The position numbers and the translations under genes were made by a program. Below the pieces are notes generated by a model. The model made no database searches. It was not told where the DNA came from and saw only the letters and a list, made by a program, of their open reading frames with translations. A DNA stretch of 64,000 bases from Antedon mediterranea (taxonomy: Eukaryota > Echinodermata > Crinoidea > Comatulida > Antedonidae): contig NC_092676.1 of the NCBI RefSeq assembly GCF_964355755.1, positions 24,100,288 to 24,164,287 on the forward strand, given 5' to 3'. Numbering within the stretch: position 1 is the first letter of the stretch; the number at the start of each line of letters is the position of its first letter. Shown piece by piece: positions 34,262-46,591 of this stretch.

Positions 34262-35790
34262 ACTAATATTCCTCATCTGATACAAAACTACTCTTTCTCA
34301 TCTGATGCCTAATATAGTGTCTCTAGTACAAAACAGCTCTTCCTCATCTGATGCCTATTGGTGTCTAGTACAAAACAGCTCTTCCTCATCTGATACCTAT
34401 TGGTGTCTAGTACAAAACAGCTCTTCCTCATCTGATGCCTAATGGTGTCTAGTACAAAACAGCTCTTCCTCATCTGATGCCTATTGGTGTCTAGTACAAA
34501 ACAGCTCTTCCTCATCTGATGTCTAATATAGTGTCTAGTACAAAACAGCTCTTCCTCATCTGATGCCTATTGGTGTCTAGTACAAAACAGCTCTTCCTCA
34601 TCTGATGCCTATTGGTGTCTAGTACAAAACAGCTCTTCCTCATCTGATGCCTATTGGTGTCTAGTACAAGACAGCTCTTCCTCATCTGATGCCTATTGGT
34701 GTCTAGTACAAAACAGCTCTTCCTCATCTGATGCCTAATGGTGTCTAGTACAAAACAGCTCTTCCTCTCCTGATGCCCAATTGCATCTGTAGTGCAAAAC
34801 TACTCTTCTTGTCCTGACGCCTAATTGTGTCTAGTACAAAACTACTCTCCTACATATTCATTTCATAACATATTATTGACTTCACAACATTTTATAACAT
34901 AATCATTTGTAGAACGTTCATAACATTCTTTTCTTTAAAAATTCATTTCATAACATATTCATTTATAACATGGCACCCAATGGTGTCTAGTACAAAACAG
35001 CTCTCCTTCTTAACTAACATAGTCACTTCTTAACATATTCATTTCATAACATATTATTGACTTAATAACATTTTATAACATATTCATTTTAGAATGTTCA
35101 AACATTCCTGTCATAAAAAAATTCATTTTATAACATTCATTTCATAATATATTCATTTATAACATGGTACCCAATGGCGTCTGTAGTACAAAAACTACTC
35201 TTCCTTATCTGATGCAGAATGGCGTCTGTAGTACAAAACTACTCTTGTCCTGATGCCTAATGGTGTCTAGTACAAAACAGCTCCTCCTCATATGATGCCC
35301 AATTGCATCTGTAGTACAACACTACTCTTCTTGTCCTGATGCCTAATGGTGTCTAGTACAAAACTACTCTCCTTCTTAACATAGTCACTTCTTAACATAT
35401 TCATTTCATAACATATTATTGACACCGTGCGTCGGTGAGTGGCGTGGTTAGACACATGTCGGGTGTCTACTCTTCTTGTCCTGATGCTGAATAGCGTTTA
35501 GTACAAAACAGCTCCTCCTCATCTGATGCCCAATTGCATCTGTAGTATAAAACTACTCTTCTTGTCCTGATGCCTAATGGTGTCTGTAGTACAAAACTAC
35601 TCTTCCTCATCTGATGCCTATTGGTGTCTAGTACAAAACAGCTCTTCCTCATCTGATGCCCAATTGCATCTGTAATACAAAACTATTCTTCTTGTCCTAA
35701 TGCCCAATGGTGTCTAGTACAAAACTACTCTTCTTGTCGTCCTGATGCCCAATGGCATCTGTAGTACAAACCTATTTTTCCACCAGTCTC
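34262..35790. repeat. 42-bp minisatellite with higher-order structure
   Basis: The unit is CTAGTACAAAACAGCTCTTC followed by CTCATCTGATGCCTATTGGTGT. At least ten units run in tandem at 34320-34760, with scattered and diverged units further on. They are interrupted by TTCATTTCATAACATATTAT-type blocks at about 34850, 35030 and 35390 that are copies of one another, so larger segments were duplicated. Repeating minus-strand ORFs (MRKSCFVLDTNRHQ) result from the 42-bp period and are not genes. Confidence 0.95.
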
Positions 35791-36275
35791 AACTGGTGCT
35801 ACAAAAGTAGTAAATCAAATTGAACAAAATTTTTTTTTAAATATCACTTATTCTTCTCTTCCATAATTATTCCATTATTTTCTATTTCATTATTTTTTTA
35901 TTTATTTATTTTGTTACTTATTTTTTTATTTCCACCAGTCTCAACTGGTGCTACAAAAGTAGTAAATCAAATTGAACAAAATTTTTTTTTAAATATCACT
36001 TATTCTTCTCTTCCATATTATTCCATTATTTTCTATTTCATTATTTTTTTATTTATTTTTTATTTTCACCAGTCTTAACTGGTACTACATAAGTAGTAAA
36101 TCAAATTTAACAAAATAAAAAAAAAATATCACTTATTCTTCTCTTCCATAATTATTCCATTATTTTCTATTTCATTATTTTTTTATTTTTTTTTTTTACC
36201 AGTCTCAACTGGTACTACCTAAGTAGTAAATCAAATTTAACAAAATAACAAAAAAATCACTTACTCTTCTCTTCT
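35771..36275. repeat. Four tandem copies of a 130-155 bp AT-rich unit
   Basis: Each copy starts with the palindrome ACCAGTCTCAACTGGT, then GCTACAAAAGTAGTAAATCA and ATCACTTATTCTTCTCTTCC. Copies begin at about 35780, 35935, 36068 and 36199. Spacing varies through T-run length. Confidence 0.92.
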
Positions 36276-36349
36276 ATCTTTCTATTTTCTAACCTACTAA
36301 TGATTGGTGTGGTGGGGCCCTTTTTTACCGGCTTATGACATAACATCTC

Positions 36350-36745
36350 ATGCTCTGGCTCACGTTTCAACAAATTGTGAAGATGGGCTGCAATGGTTTC
36401 TCCATCTTAATCGAACACCTGAAACCAAACACCTGCAAAACATTTATAAGGTAAGAAAAAGTCAATTTTATTACTTCATCTATGAACAGAATTGAAACAT
36501 TACTGTGCATCAAATCAGGTCAGCTGTCCAACTAGCGCCATCACTATCTTGTAGACAAACCATCTACCCCCTGTAAGAATAAAAATCAATGAAATAATAG
36601 CATTAATATATTTTTTAATGTTTTTAGAGTAATCCCGATAGTAAACATCGAGGGAATCGAGAACCTACTTGCAGACCCATTTAGCCAGAGAAGTCCTACA
36701 ACATCTGAATCGCTATTACGCAAGACACCAAAAAAAAAGAAGTGA
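36350..36745 (+). other. Doubtful two-exon ORF of 72 codons
   Basis: Joining 36350-36450 (donor GTAAGA) to 36628-36745 (acceptor GTTTTTAG) gives a frame from an ATG containing FQQIVKMGCNGFSILIEHLK to LADPFSQRSPTTSESLLRKT and a lysine-rich end. The second exon reads like a protein C-terminus, but exon 1 has no convincing upstream acceptor or promoter. The alternative frame of exon 1 is also open (HALAHVSTNCEDGLQWFLHL). It could be a gene fragment left beside the arrays. Confidence 0.2.
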
Positions 36746-37314
36746 CAAAACGCTATATTGTCACCTGTCTGAAGAGCAGTTTGCACAAACACAGTGACAT
36801 TTTACCGCTAAAGACACCAATATCGGTCGAAAATACGGATACACAGATTTGACATTTACAAACGGATTTGACATTTACCAACGGATTTGACATACCCCCA
36901 ATATAACATCGATTAGTGGGGAAGAAAATGCTGATGAAGGCGTTTTATATGGATATGACAATTATCGGAGAAGAAGCGGACATTGAAGAGTTTATGATTA
37001 GAATCAAGGATTTAAATTAAATTTATAATGCAATATAACGTGTATCGAAACTTATAGTGCAATCATGTTTAAATTAATATATATTTTTATTGATGTAATC
37101 TGGCTAGCTGATAAAATGATATTTTACTATAATTATGACAATAAATAATGAATGAATGAAATAATATAAACTTTTGTAATAATATATTTTATTGGATTTG
37201 AGTAAAATGAACATTTTATCTTAAAATAAACTTTACAGGAATTTATTTTACAATTCAACAACTGATAATAAACTATACATCTTAAACAAATATGTACAAC
37301 AAATTAATGAATAT

Positions 37315-37692
37315 TCACAAAATTATAAATGAATAATTCACAACACTATGAATATTCACAACACTATGAATATTCACAACACTATGAATATTCCCAACAC
37401 TATGAATATTCACAACACTATGAATATTCACAACACTATGAATATTCACAACACTATGAATATTCACAACACTATGAATATTCACAACACTATGAATATT
37501 CCCAACACTATGAATATTCCCAACACTATGAATATTCACAACACTATGAATATTCACAACACTATGAATATTCACAACACTATGAATATTCACAACACTA
37601 TGAATATTCACAACACTATGAATATTCACAACACTATGAATATTCACAACACTATGAATATTCACAACACTATGAATATTCACAACACTATA
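37315..37692. repeat. 18-bp satellite, about 20 copies
   Basis: The unit is CACAACACTATGAATATT, with a few units carrying CCCAAC in place of CACAAC. Period 18 keeps three frames open (QHYEYS on plus, NIHSVV on minus, NIHNTM on plus). I regard all of them as repeat artefacts. The array is unusually homogeneous. Confidence 0.97.
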
Positions 37693-37759
37693 TTTAAAAT
37701 GAATATTCAAAACTTAATGAATTTTTATATGTCATTTAACAATTTGTTTTTACTAGTTT

Positions 37760-40250
37760 AATAAGAATTACTACATCGAATAAAGACATTTTGATTGTAA
37801 TGATGGTGGGATTTAATATGGAGGCGGTACAAAATTTAATTTAAGATTTAAAGTATAGAACATACAATTCCAATGTAGTATAGATTAGCAATTAATTAAT
37901 AAACATCTTAATGTTGATAGCAAACAGTGGGTAAACCAATAAATACTGGGTTTATTGAAACAATGAAGGTAAGCAATTGAATTAATAATCTGAGGTACTG
38001 ACCTACAGTATAGGCCTATACAGTACCATTTCTAAGAAATACTATTTATCAAGTATAGGAATAAACAAGATAATTAACATTATCATGTTCAAATTAGACT
38101 GAAAGTACTGTCTGTGAGTGGGGCATGCCACCACCAACTAAGTACAAAATAAAGTCTTCAATTCTAAAATCAGACAAGACAATACAACTTTATCCCTTTA
38201 ATAATGTTTACTGTTAGTTCTATGTACTAGTAAAATTCATACTATTAAAAAAGGCACAACTATTTAATATAACTTAATTTCATAAAATAGATATACTCAT
38301 CTTTAAACCATAACCAATCTGTTAAAATATATTAATTTGTTTAAAAATAATTAATCTGGTTTTAATACAATAACTGGCAACATTAAACACTTACAATTAA
38401 ACAAGTACATCCCTGAAATAAGTATTTAAAACATTTGTTCAAGAGTAGAAACAAGGTTGAAGATTTAAATTTAAGGCCAATATATCTCAATATATAAACA
38501 TTTTTACAAAGGTGTTTTTTGTTTTTAACATTTCATTCCCATGACTTTATTTTGGCAGTTGCCCAGCTTTGACAACTTTAACAAAATAGACAAACTGCAA
38601 CCTGGATCAGCCAATTAAGATGGTGTGAAGTTTGAAAAATGACAATTCAGAGGTAGATATAGAACACAGACACTAGGGGGTATGTGGCCTGCTATCCATG
38701 ACCCATTTCACTGGCTAAAGGCAGGGGCCCAGAGCTTAAGAAGCCCTAGAGCATGCAACTACCCAGTGTTGGAGGGCCCATTAGGAGTGCTAAACCAAGG
38801 GTCTTTGCCCTGTGTGTTACACCACTGATTTTCCCCTGCAATTAATCATAGGAAAGGTGATTGTTTTCTTTTTTACCACAGGCCGATCAAGTAGCCAATA
38901 TAGCAATATGTACCAGTAAGCTACACTTGGTATTACTATGGGTGAGAGTTCGTTTACTACCCACTTCTAACCAATTAGTGGAAGCCACACTAATCCTTCC
39001 ATTTACATTAGAAGTATAATATGTTATAAACATGTGTCAAAAAATACCTTAATAAATAAAACTATTTCAATTATTATATTTAAAATATCAATACTCATTC
39101 GCTCGGTCTCATCACAATTAGTTTTCAAAATTGCAATTAAGAACTTCTTAATTTTAAATTGCAAAAGTATAAAAATTAGCATGTTTATTATATAATTTTA
39201 ATTTTTACCCATATGGTTCTTTTCAGGATCCCCTTTGAGAAGTGCTGGTAGACCTGACTGTGCCAATTAAAATCCCAAATTAACACCTAAATGATATAAT
39301 TATACACATGTGAATGGAATATACACTGCACAAACAAAATGGCAAAATTCATAAAATGGATTCACTATAAAGCATAAGGTGAAATTAAGGATCACCTGGA
39401 AGGTAACAAACTTTTTAACTATATACAATATATAGGTAAATTTATTATTGCAACTTTCACAATACAATTTTAAATCCAACATGTTTACATTATATTGTAC
39501 ACACAAAAGCATATTGAGCCCAGCAGGGGGAGTATCAAAGCCACATTGAACAGCTATAGAATTGGCTTTCATAAACTACTTTCCTTCTTTGTATAAGAAT
39601 AACATCTGCTTTGAATCTTAATGTGAGACAGAAGGTTATATTATAATTATTAATATCGTCAATCTAATATTGCACTAAATGTACATCCTTCATTTCTGTA
39701 TGATATTAATACAAGTCATTCTAAATCTAGGTTTGGAATCCGTACAGTGCATTTTTATGGCTCAATTGTAACACTTTGTATCTCAAATTCGGCGCTTATT
39801 ATATTCGGAGCATTATTTAAACTATTATTTATTATGGATATATTTCAATATTTCAGTATGACATGTTATTTTAAAATGATATTTTATGTGTGTCAGGGGC
39901 CTACTGATAATCTTTCTAAGTACAGTTAGTATTACAGTTTTAATATCACTTCAAAATTCTATTTTTGTGCATAGACGGACTTGAATATCATTTGTAAATT
40001 ATACAATTGGGCATGTATCAGCTGGGATCCTTATTCAAGTAAGTCCATTATTGTTCTGCCTCTTTATGGTGTATTTGCAATAAATGTACTGTACTTAAAT
40101 TCCAATCAAGAGTTGTTTTATTATCATCATCTATCTTTAGAAATATGTTATAAACTATTTACATACTAAAATTTAACTAAATAAAATAAATACTAATTGT
40201 ACGTAGAACACAATATATTAAGTAACATTTTATACAGTTTTACATAAAAA
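37760..40250. other. Intergenic DNA between the unknown gene and RASSF
   Basis: AT-rich, no recognised coding exon. Short minus-strand ORFs at 39300-39572 show no family features. Part of it may belong to a long RASSF 3' UTR, since the strand is right, but no signal proves it. Confidence 0.45.
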
Positions 40251-40254
40251 ATCT

Positions 40255-40612
40255 GAGACCCCCTCCTTTTTTCCTCTCAGAAAGCCCTCGCGCTCTCTCA
40301 GAAACCCCTCTTTCCCTCTCTTCCCCAGAAACCCTTCCCCTCTTGCAGAAACCCCTCCCTCATGAAACTCCTCCAGCTCTCTCAGAAACCCTTCCCCCAC
40401 TCTCTCCAAAACCCCTCCCCCGCTCTCTATAAAATCCTTCCCTCTCTCTCTCTCTCAGAAACCCCTCTTTCCCTCTCTTCCCCAGAAACCCTACCCCTCT
40501 TGCAGAAACCCCTCCCTCATGAAACTCCTCCAGCTCTCTCAGAAACCCTTCCCCCACTCTCTCCGAAACCCCTCCCCCGCTCTCTATAAAATCCTTCCCT
40601 CTCTCTTTCTCA
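40255..40612. repeat. Pyrimidine-rich duplicated block (CTCTCAGAAACCC)
   Basis: Two nearly identical copies of about 157 bp (about 40301-40457 and 40458-40612), each a mosaic of CAGAAACCCCTC, CCCTCATGAAACTCCTCCAG and CTCTATAAAATCCTTCCCTC, preceded by a diverged partial copy. One strand is almost pure pyrimidine plus A. Open frames across it are compositional. Confidence 0.93.
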
Positions 40613-41709
40613 GAAATCTCCGAGTACAATAACAATGTTCATTGTATCAACTATTGTTGAATAAAACTTTTGTAAAACATCATTTAAAGAAACATTCTAT
40701 TAAAACTTGCTTTAAAATCTGCTTTCAAACGCAGTGTATTAACAATGAGAAGCACCATTTGAAACTTATAATATAGCAACCATGTCAACAATATATATAT
40801 ATATATAGAACAGGTATTAACACAATACCTTTCTCCGAGCCTTTTTTCCAGTACAAACACTGCAAAAAATGTTATAAATTATACATTTATTGCTACTATT
40901 ATACATACAAAACATAAAAGCCATTATGAATTATATAATAGCATGTCTGGTAACCAACGACAGTTCAAGGTGTGAGTTCATCCTCTTTAAAATTGTCTTT
41001 TTCTTACTGTTTGTTTAAGAGTGAATTTGACAGATTGCATGATTGTTGGCTCACAGCTTATACAAGTTTGACCGGGTCACACTTAAAACCTTTACAAAGG
41101 GTCTTTGTAGAAGGGAGTATGACCTGGTCTATATTTCTATTCTTGTTAAGCATATTAGATAGTTAAATAAAATCATTATGAATGTTTTCAGGTTTTGGAG
41201 CTTGAAGTATATTATACTGTCTAAATAGTTTCTATGTTTTGTATGCTTTAGAGTATAAAAATTTACCTTTTAAAAACATTTAAAATCTTTTATAGGAAGT
41301 TAAAACATTGGAAGATTTATAATACCATTTTTATCAAGTTTCACCTTTATCAAATTTGATTAAAGATTAAAAAAATATGTAATTGAGCTTCTTTTTAAAA
41401 CAAACCGTTTAAAAGTTTAACAATTTCAACAATTAAATTGAAAGTTACTTTATTTTTTTCTGAAAAACACACTTTGATAGCTTGTAGAGTTTAAGTTGAA
41501 TTACCTACTTAAAATGTGTAAGAATTGAGTTGTAGGAAAAACAATATCTGAAAGATAAAATGTATGACGATAATTATGAAAGAATTTTACTGTATTCATA
41601 TTTAAACATTAAATTAATCATTCCAACTCCTTTCAAGTGTTTGTTAGCAATTAAAAATATTGTCATCAATCATGAACTGTGTATCTATAACAAAATGTTT
41701 TTTTAAACA

Positions 41710-41807
41710 TAAAGCTCTGTCTACACGAAACATTATGTGACAGAAATATGTGCCCATATATGGACATGATGACGTCAAAATAGTTAGATAGTGTAGACAG
41801 GGCTTAA
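41710..41807. mobile_element. Foldback MITE relic (short)
   Basis: Left TAAAGCTCTGTCTACACGAA, right TAGATAGTGTAGACAGGGCT, with most of the centre deleted. It lies about 100 bp after the RASSF stop codon, probably inside the 3' UTR. Confidence 0.8.
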
Positions 41808-41913
41808 AACACTTCATATTCTAGTAGTACTTTATTCCACTCTACTGCTTTCTGTTTAGTATAGTACCATTGCATAAATTAAGTATATATTTTAATCTGT
41901 AGTAGCATACCTT

Positions 41914-42002
41914 TTATACAAACACACCCTCAGGTTCATCTTGGCTAATACTTAGTTCACGAGGACTTCCTTTGAGTCTTCTCAGAACTCCTCCTCTAAA
42001 CA
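41914..42002 (-). CDS. RASSF8-like: RASSF-like last coding exon
   Basis: The acceptor TTTCTTTCTAG (minus strand) precedes 29 codons reading LFRGGVLRRLKGSPREL then SISQDEPEGVFV and TAA. The phase fits the donor of the first exon exactly. A basic patch followed by a GVFV end could be a class II PDZ ligand; that is a guess. Confidence 0.85.
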
Positions 42003-43776
42003 CTAGAAAGAAATATAATTAATAAGACAAATAATTTACCATATTTTTCCTTTGTTAATAGAATTGAGAAAGTCTTGTACCTTGAAGTTGCTAACAAGAC
42101 TATGATGTCATGATGTAGATTAACATCAATAACAAGAAAGTAAGTAACATTTACTGTTTTATTTGCTGTGACTATGTCAAGGGTTGGGTCACTGACAGAT
42201 TTATATCACAATATTACACAAATGAAAAGTGGTGTTGTAAGTCTATGAGTGCTAGCTTACCTGGATAAACCGACATTGGCCCATTCTCTCCAAGAAGAGA
42301 CCCACAACTCGAATATATACACAATTTATGAAACACGCCTGTCAGAAAATGGCACACTCACTCCATGACTAACTTACTAATTTTATTTATAAACTACAGT
42401 ACTGTATGGGATCCATTATTATGTTTGATGGTACAACTAAATACCAACAACATTCAAACAATATTACTACAGTAATTTGAAATACTCTTCTGGCTGTGTT
42501 TCTTAAGCTCTGTCTACGCTGTCAAACTGTGTGACACGGTGATATTTATATTACTACTGTACCATATTTGGGCACATCACACTTTTTTGTCAAACTAGTT
42601 TGATAGTGTAGACAGAGCTTAAGATTGATAATTGTGAAAAATGTGAAACTTACATTCTATTCGATTAGGTTTCGATTGTTTAATTGGAATTGCTGCTGTT
42701 TCAACAATTGCCGCCTTCTTCTGTTCAACCTCTGCAGCTGCTTTCTGTTTTTCTAGTTCTTCTATCTCTTCTAACTCTTTCAGCAACTTTAATTCTTCCT
42801 CAAGTTTCCTTTGCATCTCAACTTCTATCATTTTCAAATTGTCTGATAGTTCTTCAAGTTCTTGTTCGTATTCCATGCTTTCAAATTCCTGTTCTTCCAA
42901 TTCCTCTTGCAATTCTTTTTTCTCTTCAAGCATTTTTCTTTCATACTTTTCTTTCTTTCTATCGGTGATATCTTTTTCTACTTTTATTAATTTCATTAAT
43001 CGCTTTAACTCTTGATTGTTTGCATTGATTTCTTTATCACAGTCGATAATTTGCGATTTAGTTTTATCTAATTCATCGATAAGTTCCTCTTTTTCGGCTT
43101 CTTCCATTTCCAGTTCGTCTTCCCAGAATTCTTCCTCCTCTAAACGAGATTCATTCTTTATCAAAGTCTGCTCATAGAGCATGATTTGATCTTCAATTTC
43201 TTCAATGGTTGCTGGATCCATTTCATACTGTAATAATTCTTCAATGTCAATATCAATATCTTCCATATCGTCATACTGTTCTTCTAAAATATTTTCCTGT
43301 TTTCTGACAAGATTCCAAAGTTCCTCGATGTCAAGAGCGGAAGCTTTGTGACTTGATGGAACAGTTTCTTTCTTACTCAACACCTGAGTGTTCCATGAAC
43401 CACTAAACGTATTTCCCCTTTTCACAGTTGTTTCTTTTGGTCGTGGTAAAAACTCCATCGACCGGTGTTTCTCGCAGAATCTCGTGGGTTTTCCTTCGTA
43501 AGTTTTGTTCTCGTTTAATTGATCAACATCCCCAGTCCGTTTCATTATAAACCGATTGCTCCCACGACTCCATCGCGACATAATCCTTAGCGGACTTTCG
43601 TGCGGTTCCAACAGACGTTCATGACTTGGTGATTTTTCAGCAAGTGCATATCGTCCAGTTTGTCGCTTAAATTGCGCAAGTGCAATGATCACTTCCTGAC
43701 ACGTTGTTTTGTCGTTGATTCCAGAGACAATTCTCTGTAAACCGTCGACCCAGACCCTCAACTCTCCCATTTTCAT
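41914..43776 (-). CDS. RASSF8-like: RASSF7/8-type N-terminal RA-domain protein, 403 residues
   Basis: Two coding exons on the minus strand, 43776-42654 and 42002-41914, join T|TG in frame to TAA at 41916-41914 (1212 nt). Residues about 4-84 form the Ras-association domain at the N-terminus (ELRVWVDGLQRIVSGINDKT, TCQEVIIALAQ, GRYALAEK, LLEPHESPLRIM), closely matching the RASSF8/7 start MELKVWVDGVQRIV. Residues about 150-370 are a long acidic coiled coil. They contain the family-specific RLEEEEFWEDELEMEEAEKE, equivalent to human IEEEEFWENELQIE. No SARAH domain is seen, as expected for RASSF7-10. The length is close to human RASSF8 (419). RASSF7/8 proteins localise to junctions and centrosomes and influence JNK/NF-kB signalling and adhesion (family knowledge). 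Two ATGs lie close together (MKMGEL); the second matches family length. RASSF8 and RASSF7 cannot be separated here. Confidence 0.95.
42247..42358. repeat. Dispersed repeat, diverged copy (TAGCTTACCTxGATAAACC family)
   Basis: GTGCTAGCTTACCTGGATAA then ACCGACATTGG and an AAGAAGAG...CTCGAATA middle, matching the copies at 9564 and 60760. It lies in the RASSF intron. Confidence 0.65.
42503..42622. mobile_element. Foldback MITE relic in the RASSF intron
   Basis: TTAAGCTCTGTCTACGCTGT left end and GTTTGATAGTGTAGACAGAG right end. It lies only about 30 bp from the 5' splice donor at 42653 (minus strand). Confidence 0.88.
42654..43776 (-). CDS. RASSF8-like: RASSF-like first coding exon: RA domain and coiled coil
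   Basis: 374 codons plus one base, open from ATG at 43776 to donor GTAAGT at 42653-42648. A possible acceptor (CAAATTGCCAG, minus strand) sits about 9 bp upstream of the start, implying a separate leader exon. A plus-strand ORF at 42684-42968 is a shadow of the glutamate codons. Confidence 0.95.
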
Positions 43777-43789
43777 AAATTTCCTGGCA

Positions 43790-46591
43790 ATTTGAAGATA
43801 AACGATTCAAGTACCAATTGCATCTTTAAACAATTTCACTTTATATTTTGAAACCAGAACCCATCTGCTATCACTTTACTTGTTTCAATTATCTTACAAT
43901 AGAAGCTGTACAAATATGATAAATCAATCTATAGTATTATGCTTCCAATTTCATATCATAGATAATATTTTATTTCCTTGTTGTCATGTTCCAGTTCATC
44001 TGTAATGAAAAAGGGAAATAATTAAAACTTTGCATATCATCAAACATGTGATAGATCTAAACAAGGTCTTTTTAAATGGCCGTCGTGTTCAAACGCTAAG
44101 CATGCATAGAATGGCTTAAATTAAGCTGATCCTAATCATATAAGAGTGAATCTGATTTAAAGTGTTTGTGTGATTGGTTATTATCACTTAAATACTTTTT
44201 TCCGTTAACTCTGTAACCCCAAATTACCTCTGACAACTTTCAGATGTATATTCAATGTAACGTTCTATGTTTAAACGCAGAATTGAAGCACTATATTTAA
44301 CTCCGATAGGGAAAAGAGCATTTAAACAAAGCTACTGATGATGTACTGTAACATGTAAAATTTACCTCAAGACAGTGGAGGGTGTTATTTATGCACAGAC
44401 TTCAGAAAATATTGAGCATGTAGTTCAAGAATTATTTATTAAATACAGTACTATAACCTATTAAAAATGATACCTAATACCTTTGTATTAAGGCAAATAT
44501 TGGCATGACTGCTGTGTTTACTGAAAATTTAAATACCATAATTAGCATGATTCGCCAATGCTGCATTACCTCAAGGCAAATAATTCATTTTCAAAATAGG
44601 TCACAACCTAAATTTGGGTATAATGGGTAAGACTAGTAGCAGTTCAATATTTGTTTAAAATATCACATACCATATAATTGCTTGCTTTATTTTAATTAGG
44701 TCAAAACATGACTTCAAAGCTTTTGAGTGTATTAATATATATTGTCAAGAGACTTTTGTTTCAACAGTAGGCAGTTAGTAGTCTCATCATATCCTGTTGT
44801 AGGATTATACCTTTGAATTTTATGATATACAGTTGCATGCATGTTGAAAGGGTACATTTTGGTGAAATGTTAGATTTGGTATTTGCAGTTATTATCTCGT
44901 TTTAGCAGGCGCGGATTTAGGCGGGCTAAACAGGCTTTAACAATTTATTTAACCATGTCTTTTTAAAATGACTATTTTTATTTTTCCTCAACCCGACGCC
45001 TCTGTTTAGTGTTTGTTTTTACATAGCTACACCAGTGGGCATTTTTTAACTAGTTACAGCTAAGTATACTCTAAGGTACTGTATGACGTGTGCCAAAATA
45101 TGTCTTTAATGAATATATAACCAAATCACCATCTAACTTAACCTACAGTAGACTGGTGAAATGTGTGTATATATTGTTAAATTCCATTAAAGAAATGCAC
45201 TGATTTTCTAAACTATTGTATTGTACAAAGGTTATAATATTTCCTTATTATTTTCCCAAACCCATAGAATTGTAGTAGCACTGGTAATTGGTACAATATA
45301 CCCGACCCACTTCTATCTCTCTATACATAAAGGTCATTTGACTGTTTTAATAATGTAATTACATAAGGGTCATAAGCTTTTTATCATATTGACATAACAA
45401 TGTAAACCAATTAATGTGTGCAACAAATGTGATTTCATATCCATACTTAGAAATGGTAAATGTAATTGTAATATCTTTCATTGTGATGATCCTGGTTTTT
45501 ATGTTTTATAAAATTAAGTAAAACTTCATCAATACAGCATTATTTGTACACTGTATTGTTGTACCCATTACTTATCGGAGGGAGGAGCGCATGCATCTAG
45601 TGATACCCACCTCCACCTGAGTATGGTACTGTATACTATAGTGCTATAGCAAGAAAAGGGGATGTCTTGATACTGTTTTCGAGTAACAAAATTGGGCCCC
45701 TTAAATACCACTTTTCTTTTTATCGATACCCTAGGGAGTCAATCCAATGATATACACATCATTCAATGACTGATGACAGCTGTATGAGGTACACAGTCTG
45801 TGGGGAATTCTGCATCATTAACCAATCCAAACCTGAAGGTTATATAGTTCTTATGATGTACTGTACTAGGTGGTATCAGTATTGTATTTCTTCCATGGAG
45901 ACAATTCCCAATTCTCCTATATTTTACTAATGCACTGTCAATTCTAACCAAAACAAACCTGAACTATAAGGCAAAACATTACTGATGCGGCTTTTTTAAA
46001 GGGATTCTTCCAATGTTTTCCTTGTCCATCAAATTCATCAGTCATCAATGGTTCCTCTGTTCGCCCCATAGACTACAAACCCTTTAAAAGGGTGTTAAAA
46101 GGCTGACTGCCAACATTTTCTGTTAGAATCTATTTTCAATCTATTCGTTTTAATCTACTGTACTATGGCAAAATATTTTAGGCAATTAAATAATGTTATA
46201 TTCATATATTATACTGTAGTCACAAAAGCTGTCATAATTTTAGTATATTTGCTCTATGGAGTGAGTGGTTGCTTTACGTTTCTTGGGATTAAGAGGCAAG
46301 TCTCTAGTACAAAATGTAGATCAACAACCTACATAGGTGAAATCTCTATTTAACTTTCGCATGTGTAGGTTAGCTCTGAAAATAGACTGAAACCAGGACA
46401 ATAGCACCAAGATAAATATTACTCAAAGGAAATTGCGTTGATTTCAAAGGAAAGAAATTGTTACTTTTGTTTACATTTCTTGTACTTTTAAACGATACTA
46501 CCAGGGGTAATAAAATTAACATCCTGTTGATGTCAACGTACGGCAGTACCAGTACCGGCTGTTTAATATGTAGAAAGTTGATGACCAAATA
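43790..46591. other. RASSF 5' intron or intergenic DNA
   Basis: AT-rich without recognisable exons on either strand. A short GC-richer patch, GCAGGCGCGGATTTAGGCGG at 44906, resembles common retroelement fragments. No large repeat is evident. Confidence 0.4.

Noticed and set aside
34309-35652. Minus-strand ORFs repeating MRKSCFVLDTNRHQ
   Set aside because: They follow the 42-bp repeat period (14 codons) exactly and break wherever the repeat changes; no independent coding sign.
24955-37700. CRISPR-like arrays
   Set aside because: Repeats are directly contiguous without unique spacers and lie in a eukaryotic genome with introns.
37315-37761. ORFs of 122-137 codons in three frames
   Set aside because: All are translations of the 18-bp satellite; simultaneous openness on both strands shows it is a period effect.
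40360-40635. Minus-strand 91-codon Glu/Gly/Arg-rich ORF
   Set aside because: Product of the pyrimidine-rich duplicated block; no start context, splice sites or family.
42684-42968. Plus-strand 94-codon Leu/Ser-rich ORF
   Set aside because: Antisense of the RASSF coiled coil (glutamate codons read in reverse).
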